20,886 nt of DNA from Priapulus caudatus (GCF_000485595.1 NW_014577927.1:109876-130761); one strand, 5' to 3'; counted from the first letter of the stretch, positions 9,341 to 19,581 are shown. Notes: generated by a model from the letters alone, not told the origin. Numbers and translations: made by a program.

Positions 9341-9899
9341 CACGTTCAACGCGAAACACGAGTATACTTGTTCGAAACCTGCAAAACGCCGCACTGGCCG
9401 CGAAACAACGAGTATACCTCGTGGCCAAAAAAAAAAAAAAAAAAATTAAAAAAAAATTGGAACGTTTACTATGTTCTCCTATAGATGGCAGGGGCTATAC
9501 GCTTAGCAATTCAGTAGTAGATGACATAATTTAAACAATACCTTTACTGTTGTTTTTTGGAACGTTATTTTGGGAGTTTTTGGACTGAGGTAATGTTTGA
9601 GTGCCACCTCGCCAAAGGGGCGTTTGACCGCCGTGTTTTGTGAAGTTGTTTTTTATGTCTGAAAGTGGTGTTTGATTTGATACATCACCCTGTGATAGAT
9701 TCCGGTGTTGTTTCGATTGTCTGAGAGTAAGTTATTATCTATATCTTGTACTAGCCACTTAATTATAAATAAATTTTATAGCTAGTTAAACCTGCCAAAA
9801 ACATTTTGTGTAATAGGTGACTAAGACGAGTAAAAACGCGAAAATCTCAGCACAGGGCGGGTAGATGCATTGTTAACCCAGGCCAAGGCGTTGAACGTG
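9341..9899. mobile_element. piggyBac-like non-autonomous transposon (559 bp) inserted at TTAA
   Basis: The insert is bounded by TTAA at 9337-9340 and 9900-9903. Its ends are inverted repeats: CACGTTCAACGCG (9341-9353) and GGCGTTGAACGTG (9887-9899), matching at 12 of 13 positions. Insertion into TTAA with exact duplication of those four bases is the hallmark of piggyBac-superfamily elements. No transposase frame is present, so it would depend on one supplied elsewhere. The left end has two subterminal repeats of CGCGAAACACGAGTATAC type (9351-9370 and 9400-9420), and a long A run follows at about 9427-9459. The insert splits the BEL Gag-Pol frame: without it and one TTAA, the two flanking frames are in register. 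Confidence 0.82.
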
Positions 9900-12201
9900 T
9901 TAAGAAGATCGATGTCGGATCATCACTCATGTCAACCCCAAGCTCGCGATCCTTGAACGTCTCTTTCACTTTGAGAGTACTGGTGCATGGCGCAAGAATG
10001 GTGGTGCGTCCATTGGGCAGGAGATAGGTCTTCCTTACTGAGATAAATTCTGACCTATGTACTTTGCCTAGACATGCTTCTCCGACTATCACCCAGCCTA
10101 GACGCAGTCGGTGGGCATATGGAGATGAGGGTGGGCCTGTACGCTGCTCGAGTATGTGGTGAGCTTCTATGAGATCCCTACCAATCAAAAGAAGGATACT
10201 GGCATTGCCGTCTATAGGAGGGAGATGCTTTGCTATGTCACAAAGGTGAGCATGATGCATCGCTACCTCAGGTGTGGCAATTTCCTCACGTGCGTCCGGA
10301 ATCTCATCACACTCTATCATGGTATGGAGAGTCAGTTGTGAAGTTCCGTCCAGTGATTTAATGATTATGTTATTCGCCCTCCTACCCGATACCTCAACCT
10401 GACCAGCACATGTCGACAGAGTGTATGCGGTCTTGCCACAATCAATGTGCAGTCGATCAAACAATTCGGACTTCCCTAATGATCTATTGCTCTGATCATC
10501 TATCACAGCATACGTTCTAACTGCCATTTCCGGGTGTCCCTGGGGGTGTACACTTACAAGCAGTGTCTTGGCACACGACTTTCCAACGAACCCTGGCCCA
10601 CAAATCTGAGTACACTTTGTACGTATCTGACCGCCATACTCCCCGCCATGAGTTGGCTGACGTCCATGCGACCCTGATGTATGTAGACATGTAGACATGT
10701 TTGACCAGACATGTAGGGCCGTCGCATGCTCTTTGCTCCCGCAATCCTCGCATTCAACAGCTTCCTTACAATTGCGAAAGGCATGTTTAGAGGAAGCACA
10801 GCACTTGAAGCAGATGCCAAACTCCCTTAAGAGTTTCCTCCGTTCATGTATCGGCTTGCGTTTAAAGCTCCTGCACTGGTTGAGGGTATGCCTCAATTTG
10901 TGAATCGGGCAAAGCCTTTCAGGGTCAACCTCGACTTTGTCATCGGAGATCTCCACTTTCCTGGTTGTCAAGGGTCTCATGTCAGACTGAAAGATCCTCA
11001 TTGCGTTCTTGTCCTTTCTGCCTGTTGTGGCGTCAGAACTCTCAAACAGGAAACTGGGATCGTTCTTCACACGTGCGATTTCTCGAATAAATTCCACAAA
11101 ATGAGAAAATGGTGGAAAGGTGACGCCATATTTCCTTTTATAGTTCTGTGCCGACGTTGTCCATTTCTCCTGCATCCCGTATGGGAGTCGATTTACTATA
11201 GGATTGATCCCGGATGATGAGTCAAAATATGCCATGACTGCCTGATATTGCGGATCTTCTTTCACTGCCTCGATCTCTGCCAGAATATCAGAGAGTTCAT
11301 ACAGTTTTTTATTGTCCCTGCCTGTAATCCTTGAGAAGCTCTCAAGTCGCCATTTTAGGGCCGCTTCCACTTTCTCGGGAGCACCGTACCTATCATCCAG
11401 TCTCTCCCACACACGCTGAAGGCCTCTTCCGGGGTTCAAGGGACTTGCCGCTCTCAGACTCTGTGCCTGCCCCGAGGATTCAGGACCTAGCCACCTAACA
11501 AGGAGGTCGAGCTCTTCTATAGCAGTTACCTGTAACTCTTGTGTGACGTTCCTAAAAGTCATTTTCCAAGAGGCATAAGACTCCGGACGATCATTGTAAT
11601 TAATCAAACGTGAACCCAAAAGTTCCTTCTTTAACAAAAGACGTGTAAGGTCTGTAGCCGTGTGCACAGCGTTTGGTGACTCTGTCACATTTGCGGAGAT
11701 GTCAGGCTGGATACCCCTCGGATGAAATTCAGTCGCTCTGGAGCTCAATCTGGTACGATGTTCCTCTGGACGAAATATATCAGATGTCACTACGTTGTAG
11801 TTCTCTGGCTTCGACTGTGCCTGCAACATAGGTATCTTGTCCAGCGTGTCTCTCTCCTTCTGAATAGCAGAAGCATCGTGTTCTGCTGCATATCTCATGG
11901 TGCGCTCAGCACTGCTCTGAAACTCCACATTGATGCCCATTCGGGGTCTGGAAGTTTCGGAGAGGTTGTCTTGACTACCAGTAAATGTCTCGTGTGCCTT
12001 AGCTTCGGCCTCCGCTATTGCTGCCTCCTTCTCACTGCGTAACACATCAAGATCGACCTGCAGCAGGTCTGTTTCTTCTTTTATCTTGAGTTGACGTCTC
12101 CTTATCTCTGCTTCTTTATGCGCGTAGTCCGCCTTCGCACGAGCAGCATCAGCCTTTGCTCCCGTCTGATATCGTTTCATATCACCATGTAAAATAAGCA
12201 A
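9847..12201 (-). pseudogene. gag-pro: BEL/Pao Gag-protease ORF, 784 codons, ends inside the transposon insert
   Basis: A charged coiled coil (about residues 10-75) precedes a capsid-like DUF1759-type region (about 190-390). Zinc knuckles follow: CFKCCASSKHAFRNC (464-478) and CEDCGSKEHATALH (484-497). A DUF1758-type retropepsin comes next, with VIDDQSN (566-572) at the active site and LIGRDLIEAH (672-681) near its end. VIDDQSN replaces the usual D-S/T-G, which I believe also occurs in some Pao-family proteases. The last native residue is L767, encoded at the TTAA; residues 768-784 are read from the transposon. The N-terminus is also unnatural: the ATG at 12201 falls at the junction with the duplicated pol copy, so the original start and leader are missing. 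It would make coat proteins and protease for a BEL particle if complete. Confidence 0.85.
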
Positions 12202-13620
12202 ATAAATACAGTATACTATATTATCTTTATATTAATATATCAGTATATATAAATATAGTGAGCACAAACTTCTTTAGTCTGGCGACGTGGTCAATACTGG
12301 AATACCTGCAGCATCCGTATTGAAGCCATGGTGCGCGAACAACTTCAAGATTGGATCCGACAGAACTGGACAGATATGGGTATTATAAACATGTTAACCC
12401 TAATTCAACTCGCTATTCACCATGACTATGGACTATGAATATATCTAATCAATCAGTCATACAGTACTCTCTGCTGGAACACAAACAACCAGTTCCGTAA
12501 CTGGTCGAGTATATACAAACCCCCTTGCCCACTCCTTAAAGACTCGAACTTTACGCTTTGCGGACCAATCCGATCTCGACCAGGAATCACGTTTGTCGAC
12601 GAACCCATAGGCCACTCGTTCCTGATGCCGTGTTTCTGGTTTAAGAGGAATGCACATCACCTGTTCTGTATGTTTAGGCCGTTCCGGTCTGCCACTTTCG
12701 ACGGCTCCTGGAGGGGTTGAGGTACTCACGCCTCCCCTTGATCAAACAAGTCAGCAAAACTCTGTACTCGTTTCCACGTGCTTGAACATGTCTTGCGTTT
12801 CACAAACTTGGATAGCGTCCCACAGTGATCCATCTGTTGTGCTAAGCAAAGTAGATGGTGAAAGAATGTGTGGCGAGAATCTGGGTCGGTAGACACCGGG
12901 ACCAGACGGTCTCGCGTTATATCGCCACACACTTCTGCCATCAACGTTGTAAAAACCTCATGTGTGAATTCTTAGTCACAGCCTCACCTAGCATGGGAAT
13001 CCAGAATTCGACGTGTGCACCAATCATACGTTCCCACAGCCTCCTCCCATGTGAGAAGAGTGAGGGGGTTGAAAAGCATAGCTGCCTCCAGAATCGAACA
13101 CAAAGGTCTTCACAGCTCCATCTCGACTAATGTGACTTACGCGTTCGACTCTGGTTGGTGCTCCGTCTGATCTGAGACAGAAAACTTTCCCTCGTATAGA
13201 AATGAATCTTACGGACTGCCGTTAGTTGAACTAGATGCTCCCAGTCTCCTTCGACCACCTCTATGTGAATCGCTCTAGTCACCAGACATGTGAACAATAT
13301 TGCCCAGCGTTTGGCATTCGCTGACCTCCTCGAGTGCGCGCCGTGCTAGTGACGTGCCAGGGACCAAACGATGTCCACGCCAACATTGTGTAAAGGTCGT
13401 CCTGGGGTGCAGTCTATCGCCGGCGGTCGGACCCATCCTTTTTGTCCTCCTCCTCCCACGCCAGTTTACGGCACCTACACACTGATAGGATGATCCAAGA
13501 AATAAGCCTCGTTCCTCCCCAACCAAGCTCATCGCACACTCGAAGTGTCCTGCAGCTATTCATGCTACATACGATCGTTAGTCGCGGGCACCAGATTCGG
13601 GATTCTCCTGAAGGTAACAT
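12168..13620 (-). pseudogene. Second copy of the BEL integrase region, strongly degraded
   Basis: This matches 5406-7230 in the same order and orientation. It starts at the shared CCGTCTGATATC (12168 and 5403-5414), then ACAGTATACTATAT, GACAGATATGGGTATTA, ATCTAATCAATCAGTCAT, and CTATGTGAATCGCTCTA near 13262. It is roughly a fifth shorter, with scattered small deletions. No integrase frame survives. The left edge is joined directly to the gag ORF rather than to an LTR. Confidence 0.75.
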
Positions 13621-15758
13621 CTGCTCTCCCGATACGACCGCCTACCTGAGCAAACCGTCACATGCCAATGACGCGGATTCAGTTTCAGGATAGAGCTGTC
13701 ATTGGGTAATGGTTTTCCTCTCCCCTAATGCATTGCAATTCCTTGGAGTACGCTTCTTTCTGAACCTCTCTGAGGATGAATTGTTCTGTGTCCCTGTAAC
13801 TCTTCACATTTTCCGATTCGACCGCCACGTCGTCGCTTCCACATACACCGTCACCTCGACGTTACGTACAACGCATCTGAGAAGCTGCGATTGCCTTCAC
13901 GAATCTCTTCCCAGGAGAACTGCGAGCCTTCTGTAGCCAAAATGGGGTCTCGACTTTGTCGCCATAGAACAATTTCTGGTCTTACCTCCTTGTCCTCTGG
14001 TCAACCAGTTCATGCTCCATTGACCTCGTCGTTACTGTCACTTATTGCAACGAAAGTCGGCCCGAAGCCACAAACTCTCATTCAGCTTCTCTGGAGACAG
14101 ACACCTTGTAGCACAATCAGCCGGGTTATCTCTGTCCGCTACATAACTCCACTGCCTCGGGTTAGACCACCTCCTAATCTGGGCCACCCTGTTTGCTACA
14201 TACATGAAAAACGTCGGAGAACGATTGTTAATGTAGCCTAAAAACACCTTGGCTGTCAGTATAGAACCTGACAGCATCATGGAGTCATTTCCAATTCATC
14301 TTTTTGAGTCTGGATGATTCTGTGGCCAGAACTGCCGCACATAATTTCCAGTCTTGGTATGGTGTGGCCGCTTTTAGGCGCAACCTTGCCTCTTGCCCAT
14401 GATGGAACCCTATCTGCTCCTTTCCAGATGAAATCGAACACTTCAGGTACCACTGCTCAATGGCGCTCTCCGATGCATCTGAGAATATGTGGATTTCTTT
14501 CCTGGTGCCACCTTTAAATGTAAATCCCACATATGTACGTCGGATATTGCAAGTCTTCCAGAGACTTCAGGAGTCTCTCCACCTCTCCAGTCTCCTCTTG
14601 CACTGCACTCGGTAACGGTCGTCCAATCTGCGTCTCGGCACACAATGCTCTAAGTAGAAGTTTACCCTGAATTACTTACAGGGCAACAAATCCGAGTGGA
14701 TCATATAAGGCTATTTACTGTGGGACAACACGCCCCTTCGCGTGTATGGTTTCTCCTCCTCTGACACTCGGAATGTAAATGAATCTGTCTCCAGGTCCCA
14801 TACCAACCCTAAACTTCGTGTAAGGGTAGCAGGTCGTTGCCCAGGTCTAAGTCCTTCAGGTCCTTGGCCAGATCCTGAGCGAAGAAAGGCTTTCATCACT
14901 TCCTTGTTGTTGGAAAGAAATTTTATGTAGACGTATGTTTCCTTCCTGAACATCAGAGCACCCTGGGTTTCTTTGATCAGATCGACTGCTTCCTTACAGA
15001 TGCCAGTGACACCGAGTCCATCGTCGATGTAGAAAGTTCTTCGTAACGAACTCTTTTACGTCTGCACCAAACACCTCCTCACCTGCCTGTGCCACCTTTC
15101 GCAGTCCATAGGTAGCAACAGCAGGAGAGGGCAAACATGCATTCAAAACATGGACACCCATCCTATACTCGATCAATTCCTTCCGGGTTGTTGTCTTGTA
15201 CCACAGGAACCGCAGGTAAGTTTCCTGGATCTTCCTGTTACCTTGAAGCAGATAGAACATCTGCTCTATGTCGGACGATACAGCAACGGAATGTTGGCGG
15301 AATCGGAGCAAAATCCCCAAAAGACTGTTCACCAAGTCAGCCCAGTAAGCAGTACGTCATTGAGAGAAACACCTTCATACTGGGCTGATGAATCAAAATA
15401 CCCCCCTAATTTGGCCAGGTTTCTTGGGGTGGTATACGCCAAAGAGCGGTAAATACCAACACTCTCTCCACCATCTAATTGGTGTGCCTACTTTCCGCAT
15501 GACCCTGTCTAGTAACTTGCCCATGAACGCCACAAAGTGTTGTCGCTTCACAGCGGTCTTTGCGAAGGCTAGCATCCAGTGTCCAGCGCGCTTCATAGCT
15601 TGGGGTCTATTGTTGGGGAGCTCGGCTTAGGGTTCCGAAAAGGTAGTGGAGCAACAAGATTCCCATGTTCCTCTCTGAACATCGACTTTTCCATAATGTG
15701 GAGAAACTCTCTGTCCTCCACAGAGAAGACCAGGTTTATGTCATCTTCCGTATCTTAA
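13621..15758 (-). pseudogene. Second copy of BEL reverse transcriptase and RNase H, full of small indels
   Basis: This aligns with 7200-9340 almost base for base, but single-base insertions and deletions occur every few tens of bases, many in homopolymers. The one long frame of the main copy is cut here into pieces of about 66-113 codons. Recognisable pieces include SSDIEQMFY (14994-15335), EEKPYTRRGVL (14711-14953), HIFSDASESAIEQW (14285-14530) and NPADCATRCLSPE (14038-14280). It retains DIEQMF where the main copy reads DNEQMF. A frame at 15393-15596 (HFVAFMGKLLDR) preserves a segment that is out of frame in the main copy. The pattern looks like unpolished long-read sequence or a recent duplicate with heavy errors. 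Confidence 0.8.
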
Positions 15759-16309
15759 ATCACGTCAACGCGAAACCACGAGTATTACTTGGTTCGAACC
15801 TGCAAAACGGCACGGCTCCGCGAAACACGAGTATACTCGTGGCCAAAAAAAAAAAAAAAAAATTAAAAAAAAAATTGGAACCGTTTTTACTATGTTCTCC
15901 TATAGATTGAGGGCTATTACCTTAGCAATTCAGTAGTAGATGACATAATTAAACAATACCTATTATGTTGTTTTGGAACGTTATTTTGGGCAGTTTTTGG
16001 GACTGAGGGGGTAATGTTTGGAGTGCCACCTCGCCAAAGGGGCGATTTGCGCCGTGTTTTGTGAAGTTGTTTTTTATGTCTGAAAGTGGTGTTTGATTTG
16101 TACCATCACCCTGTGATAGATTCCGGTGTTGTTTCGATGTCTGAGAGTAAGTTGATTATCTATATTTGTACTAGCCACTAATTATAAATAAATTTTATAG
16201 CTAGTTAAAACCTGCCAAAAAACATTTTGTGTAATAGGTGACTAAGCGGTAAAAACGCGAAAATCTCAGCACAGGGCGGGTACGATGCATTGTTAACCCA
16301 GGCCAAGGC
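15759..16309. mobile_element. Second copy of the piggyBac-like insert, right terminal repeat missing
   Basis: This matches 9341-9887, including the same flanking TTAA on the left (15755-15758), the GTATAC subterminal repeats, the A run and the GTTAACCCAGGCCAAGG right-end sequence. In place of the right terminal repeat and gag, the sequence turns into LTR sequence (AGTTTAAGGTC) at about 16310. Since it sits at the same position in pol as in the main copy, the insertion happened before the duplication. Confidence 0.78.
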
Positions 16310-16376
16310 AGTTTAAGGTCAGAGGGCATACGGTAATAACATACAGGGTAATACCCTGTAACAGCACAGGCATACA
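16310..16376 (-). repeat. Truncated 5' LTR fragment of the BEL locus
   Basis: Sixty-seven bases match the first 78 bases of the 3' LTR (5323-5400, minus strand), with gaps and substitutions. On the minus strand the fragment begins TGTATGCCTGTG at 16376. It contains TACAGGGTA and TACCCTGTA separated by one base (16342-16360). The rest of the LTR, the primer-binding site and the gag leader are absent. Confidence 0.6.
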
Positions 16377-16379
16377 CTC

Positions 16380-17230
16380 CAAAAACCCAGCGGTTATCAG
16401 CGAGAGGGAGAGAAGCAGTGGCAGGTGAGACCCGGCTTTATGACAGAGTACAGGGGGGAGGCAAAAGGCTACGCGGTAGGCGACCCCGAACTACCTGCAG
16501 TTATGGGGAAGCAAGTGATCCGAGATGCCGACGAGTCGTCGCAGGGAGACCCGAAAGCAAAGAGCGGGGCGACGAAGGAGAAGGGGAAGACTGGAGGGAG
16601 AAGCGCTACATTGACAGCGCGCCGACCGACCGAAAACTGGTGAGGAGAAGCACGGGTCGGAGCCTAAAAAGAATCCGCAGGTTGTAATGCGTAAACTAGC
16701 TGCGCCGCGCTCGCCTCCAGCTGATGAGAGGTCGAGAATGGCAGAGCGGCGGGAAGCTGCTGTACGTCAACAGATGCACCGTAGTGAATCGGGCAACCGG
16801 TCCGAGAACTCCGCTGGGTTGAGGGAGATGCTCTCCCGACCTAGCGGAACAGCAAGAAGTGATACGCATCGGAGCCACGCTAGCCGTGTGAGCCAAGCGA
16901 GTCCCGAACGTGAGCGACGACCGGCGACCGAATCAGCCAGTGACTTGCTGTCACCGAATTAGAGATCCGAGAGTGGGACAGCTCAGGGGAGACGAAGTAT
17001 CCTGACAGCGCCTAGCCCGGACGTGCAACCATGGAGGCTGGACGACCGATGGCTGGACGAGGTGGGCTGGATCCGCACGGAACTTGTTCGGGAAATTAGC
17101 GACGCAGATCTACACTGGGGACAGGAGCATGTGCACCGCGCATTGCACTGCCTTCGCCGACAGCAGATGGAGGTAAACGACGAAGCAAGTCGCCAACTGA
17201 ATGAGGAGGATAACCGCCGACCGTGAGGAC
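16380..17230 (+). other. Short arginine-rich ORFs, unrecognised, possible retroelement remnant
   Basis: Several short plus-strand frames follow one another: 16418-16687, 16425-16643, 16687-16962 (91 codons, rich in Arg, Ser and Glu) and 17023-17226 (67 codons, containing VHRALHCLRRQQMEVNDEA). None carries a motif I recognise. Their composition differs from the AT-rich surroundings, and they lie upstream of a polypurine tract and LTR start at 17551-17562, so they may be the decayed internal part of a plus-strand LTR element. Calling them gag would be a guess. Confidence 0.3.
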
Positions 17231-17550
17231 GCCGGCCGACGACGAAGAAGCATCGCCACTCAGTATTTGTTCAATTTTGGGGATTGTGTGGGCGAGTGAA
17301 AAGTATGTAAATAAGGGATATCAAAGTCGCGACTCATTATAAACCAAGTGCGCGCAATTATAGATCGACACGCGTAGTATAGTACCGCGTGACGGATCAC
17401 GAGTTAAGATAGTGGATCGCAAACCGTATTGTTGTTCGCGAATCACGCTCAAGCGAAAGCGTATTGTCTGTATTATTCGTAGTTCGCGAATCTCGATGCC
17501 GCGACGTGCACTAGAAAGAATTGAAAGTGGCTAAACGACCTACTTTCTGA
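17231..17550. other. Non-coding stretch with GTTCGCGAATC repeats
   Basis: No gene is seen. The string GTTCGCGAATC occurs twice (about 17435 and 17483), each followed by a CG-rich base string. This is probably the untranslated tail of the LTR element that ends at the polypurine tract. Confidence 0.4.
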
Positions 17551-17561
17551 GCAAGGGGGAA
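17551..17561 (+). other. Polypurine tract
   Basis: GCAAGGGGGAA is immediately followed by TGTGACGGC, a form typical of the junction between the internal region and 3' LTR in Ty3/gypsy elements. Confidence 0.6.
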
Positions 17562-17831
17562 TGTGACGGCGCGGGTAAATCGAGAGTCGGAGAAATAGAG
17601 ATTCGGGGAGCGAAATTCGGGGATAGCGGTCGGGGAAAAAGTACCGAACACCAAAACCACCGAAACCACAGAATACCGAATGTCCCGAAGCATTGAGTGC
17701 GCAAGGCACCGAGCACGCGAGGTAGTACGGAACAGTCGAGAGGGTGACTGTCGCGCGCAGTAGACGCGGCGCGAAATAGCGTACAGAGACTAGTGTAAAA
17801 TCAGTCACTGCAGATGCCATATTCTGTTAAC
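17562..17831 (+). repeat. LTR of a plus-strand element (right end tentative)
   Basis: The LTR begins TGTGACGGCGCGGG. GTTAACA at about 17825-17831 was taken as a tentative terminus only because it ends in CA; no inverted TGTGAC match or target duplication confirms it. A GC- and CG-rich body with repeated ACCGAA-type strings is visible. No second copy of this LTR is in the window. Confidence 0.4.
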
Positions 17832-18102
17832 AAGCCCTGTTCTAATCTTTATTGTCGCTTAGCCCTCGTACAATTCTATTCATTTATATGGATGGTCGCT
17901 TATGTTATGGATAATGAAATTCAATTATATTACATCTCCTCTTCTTACTTTTGATACTAAGTTACTTAAGATTTCTTACTCATATCAAATCTAGGATATG
18001 TGCGTCTATACTGAACTGGAACAATTAACAAATCTACTAGCATTCTACAATATGTAATATCAACACAGATTGCATTCTACAATATGTAGCATCAACACAT
18101 TA
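17832..18102. other. AT-rich non-coding stretch with a 32-bp tandem repeat
   Basis: A unit beginning GCATTCTACAATATGTA occurs at 18040-18067 and 18072-18099 (period 32), differing at two bases. It lies just beyond the end of the minus-strand pol fragment and may belong to its LTR or 3' untranslated region. Nothing else is recognised. Confidence 0.6.
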
Positions 18103-19005
18103 TTATAGGTCCAGTCTTCTGGGTGGCTTTACAGTACTGCCAGACCTTGTTGTGTATCTAGGAGACATGCAAGGGTCTTTTCGGAGGATGTCATTGTGTC
18201 CGTCACCCGTCCCTGCTGTCCCGTCTCTCGCCTCTGGTGCAGCGTCGGATTCTCTTCGGGTCTCATGTTGTTTGTCGCTGACGCCCAGCTGCCCGTCGTC
18301 CATTGTAGTGGTGTCCTGTTGGTTTGCTGCTTCTGATGTCTCTCGGAGGTGTCTGCGATTGCGGCGATACAGCCGACCTCCGCTGCAGATGACGTAGGAT
18401 CTGGGTCTCTCATAGTGCTTTACCACCGTCCCCGATTTCCAAGACTTGGAGTTTGGAAGAGGGTTCATGTGTATGCTGTCACCTTGTTCTAGTGGTTTTA
18501 GCTCCTTCACACCTCTCCTAAGGTCATAATAGACCTTTTGTTTTGCCTTCTCTTTATAAAGTGTTCTTTCACTACTATAGCATTGTCTATTCTGGGTTTT
18601 AGGATTTCCGTAGAGGCAGGCAAAGTATTCCTGGGGCGCCTGCCCATTAGAAGTTGAGCTGGGGTTAATTTAATTCCCTCCAACGGTGTAGTTCGGTAGT
18701 CTAGTAGAATTAAGTATTTGTCCTCTGCCTTGCTCCATATGCGTTTCACTGTTTGTATCGCTCGCTTTGCTTCTCTATTGGAGCTTTGGAAGTGCGGGCT
18801 AGAAGTCTAATGTTCGATTCCGTACGCCTGGCAGAATTTATTGAATTCAGTCGAGCTGAATTGTGGCCCGTTGTCTGATCGAATCCGCAGTGGGATGCCG
18901 TGGCAAGCGAATATTTGCTTCATAGCATTAGTTATCGATGAGGTTGTAGTTGAGCTCAGTTCGACGACGTCGATATATTCGACGCGGAGCGGCACATTTT
19001 ATCGG
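18103..19005 (-). pseudogene. Ty3/gypsy integrase C-terminal fragment, minus strand, dead
   Basis: The fragment starts near 19000 inside the integrase core (EYIDVVELSSTTTSS), so the zinc finger, first catalytic Asp and everything upstream are missing. The motif SDNGPQFSS carries the second catalytic Asp. An in-frame TAG interrupts the core at 18807-18809, after YGIEH. The same frame continues through SSNREAKRAIQTVKRIW, where the residue at the D-35-E position is Lys rather than Glu. The target-site segment LDYRTTPLEGIKLTPAQLLMGRRP (18749 downwards) follows. A frame shift near 18510-18535 leads to the C-terminal region (GDSIHMNP, SGTVVKHYERPRSYVI, GGRLYRRNRRHLRET) and the end PPRRLDL at 18103. 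The style resembles the K02A2.6-like gypsy group. Three independent defects make it inactive. Confidence 0.85.
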
Positions 19006-19021
19006 ATTCGCTGCCCTGTTT

Positions 19022-19490
19022 AGAACACTGTTTCGACAGTGCCCTTTGGGAAGGGGATAAAGCGCTATAATCGGTCAATTGAGGAGTTGTGGCGATTCCA
19101 CAAGCCTTTTGACTATGCACGTAGGTCGAGAATAAATACACATGCTCGTAATTACTCGTTTGCTGGTCGGCGCGTTTGGTTTTCCTCTAGAAAAGCGAGT
19201 TTGCATTTCTTCCGTTTCACGCCGTGAAATTATTCTCGTACATATGGCGTCCCATAGATGGCGCGACGAGGCCCTGTACGAGGCATTTTCAAGGTATTTT
19301 TCCACACAAGGGACGGCCATTGAGCTTAGACTGCTGCGCGGTGGAGAGTTCCACACGCTGCACTAACTATAAGTTTAGTGTAGCGAAAGATACTTGGCCG
19401 AGTTAAGGTCCGTACCAGTCTACCTGCAATCGTGACGTGCGCTTCAACTTAACGTATCCATCTTAGTACCCCCGATGGTCTGATGTTTCC
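19022..19490. other. Non-coding stretch upstream of the THAP exon
   Basis: No supported gene is seen. The string CATAGATGGCGCGACGAGG at about 19252-19270 resembles the ATAGATGGC strings also seen near 9483. Short frames here have no recognisable domain. Confidence 0.4.
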
Positions 19491-19495
19491 GATGA

Positions 19496-19524
19496 TGACG
19501 TAATAGTTCGAGCATGTATATATA
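19496..19524 (+). promoter_or_regulatory. Core promoter: CRE-like site and TATA box
   Basis: TGACGTAA (19496-19503) is an ATF/CREB-type site, and TATATATA (19517-19524) is a TATA box followed about 25-30 bases later by a plausible start near 19550. This gives a 5' untranslated leader of about 85 nt before the THAP ATG at 19634. The spacing supports a real promoter, but it is not tested. Confidence 0.5.
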
Positions 19525-19560
19525 GCAGAGCAGAGTGCATAATAGCATAGCCCTCTGCAT

Positions 19561-19581
19561 AGAGCATAGAGCATAGAGCAT
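19561..19581 (+). repeat. (AGAGCAT)x3 tandem repeat in the putative 5' leader
   Basis: Three perfect 7-bp units lie just downstream of the predicted transcription start. This is probably a minor simple repeat. Confidence 0.85.

Noticed and set aside
16342-16360. TACAGGGTA and TACCCTGTA as an operator-like palindrome
   Set aside because: It lies within the LTR match and has a looser counterpart at 5360-5380, so it is explained as LTR sequence.
16425-16962. Calling the arginine-rich ORFs a Gag gene
   Set aside because: No zinc knuckle or capsid motif is visible; the position before an LTR is suggestive only.
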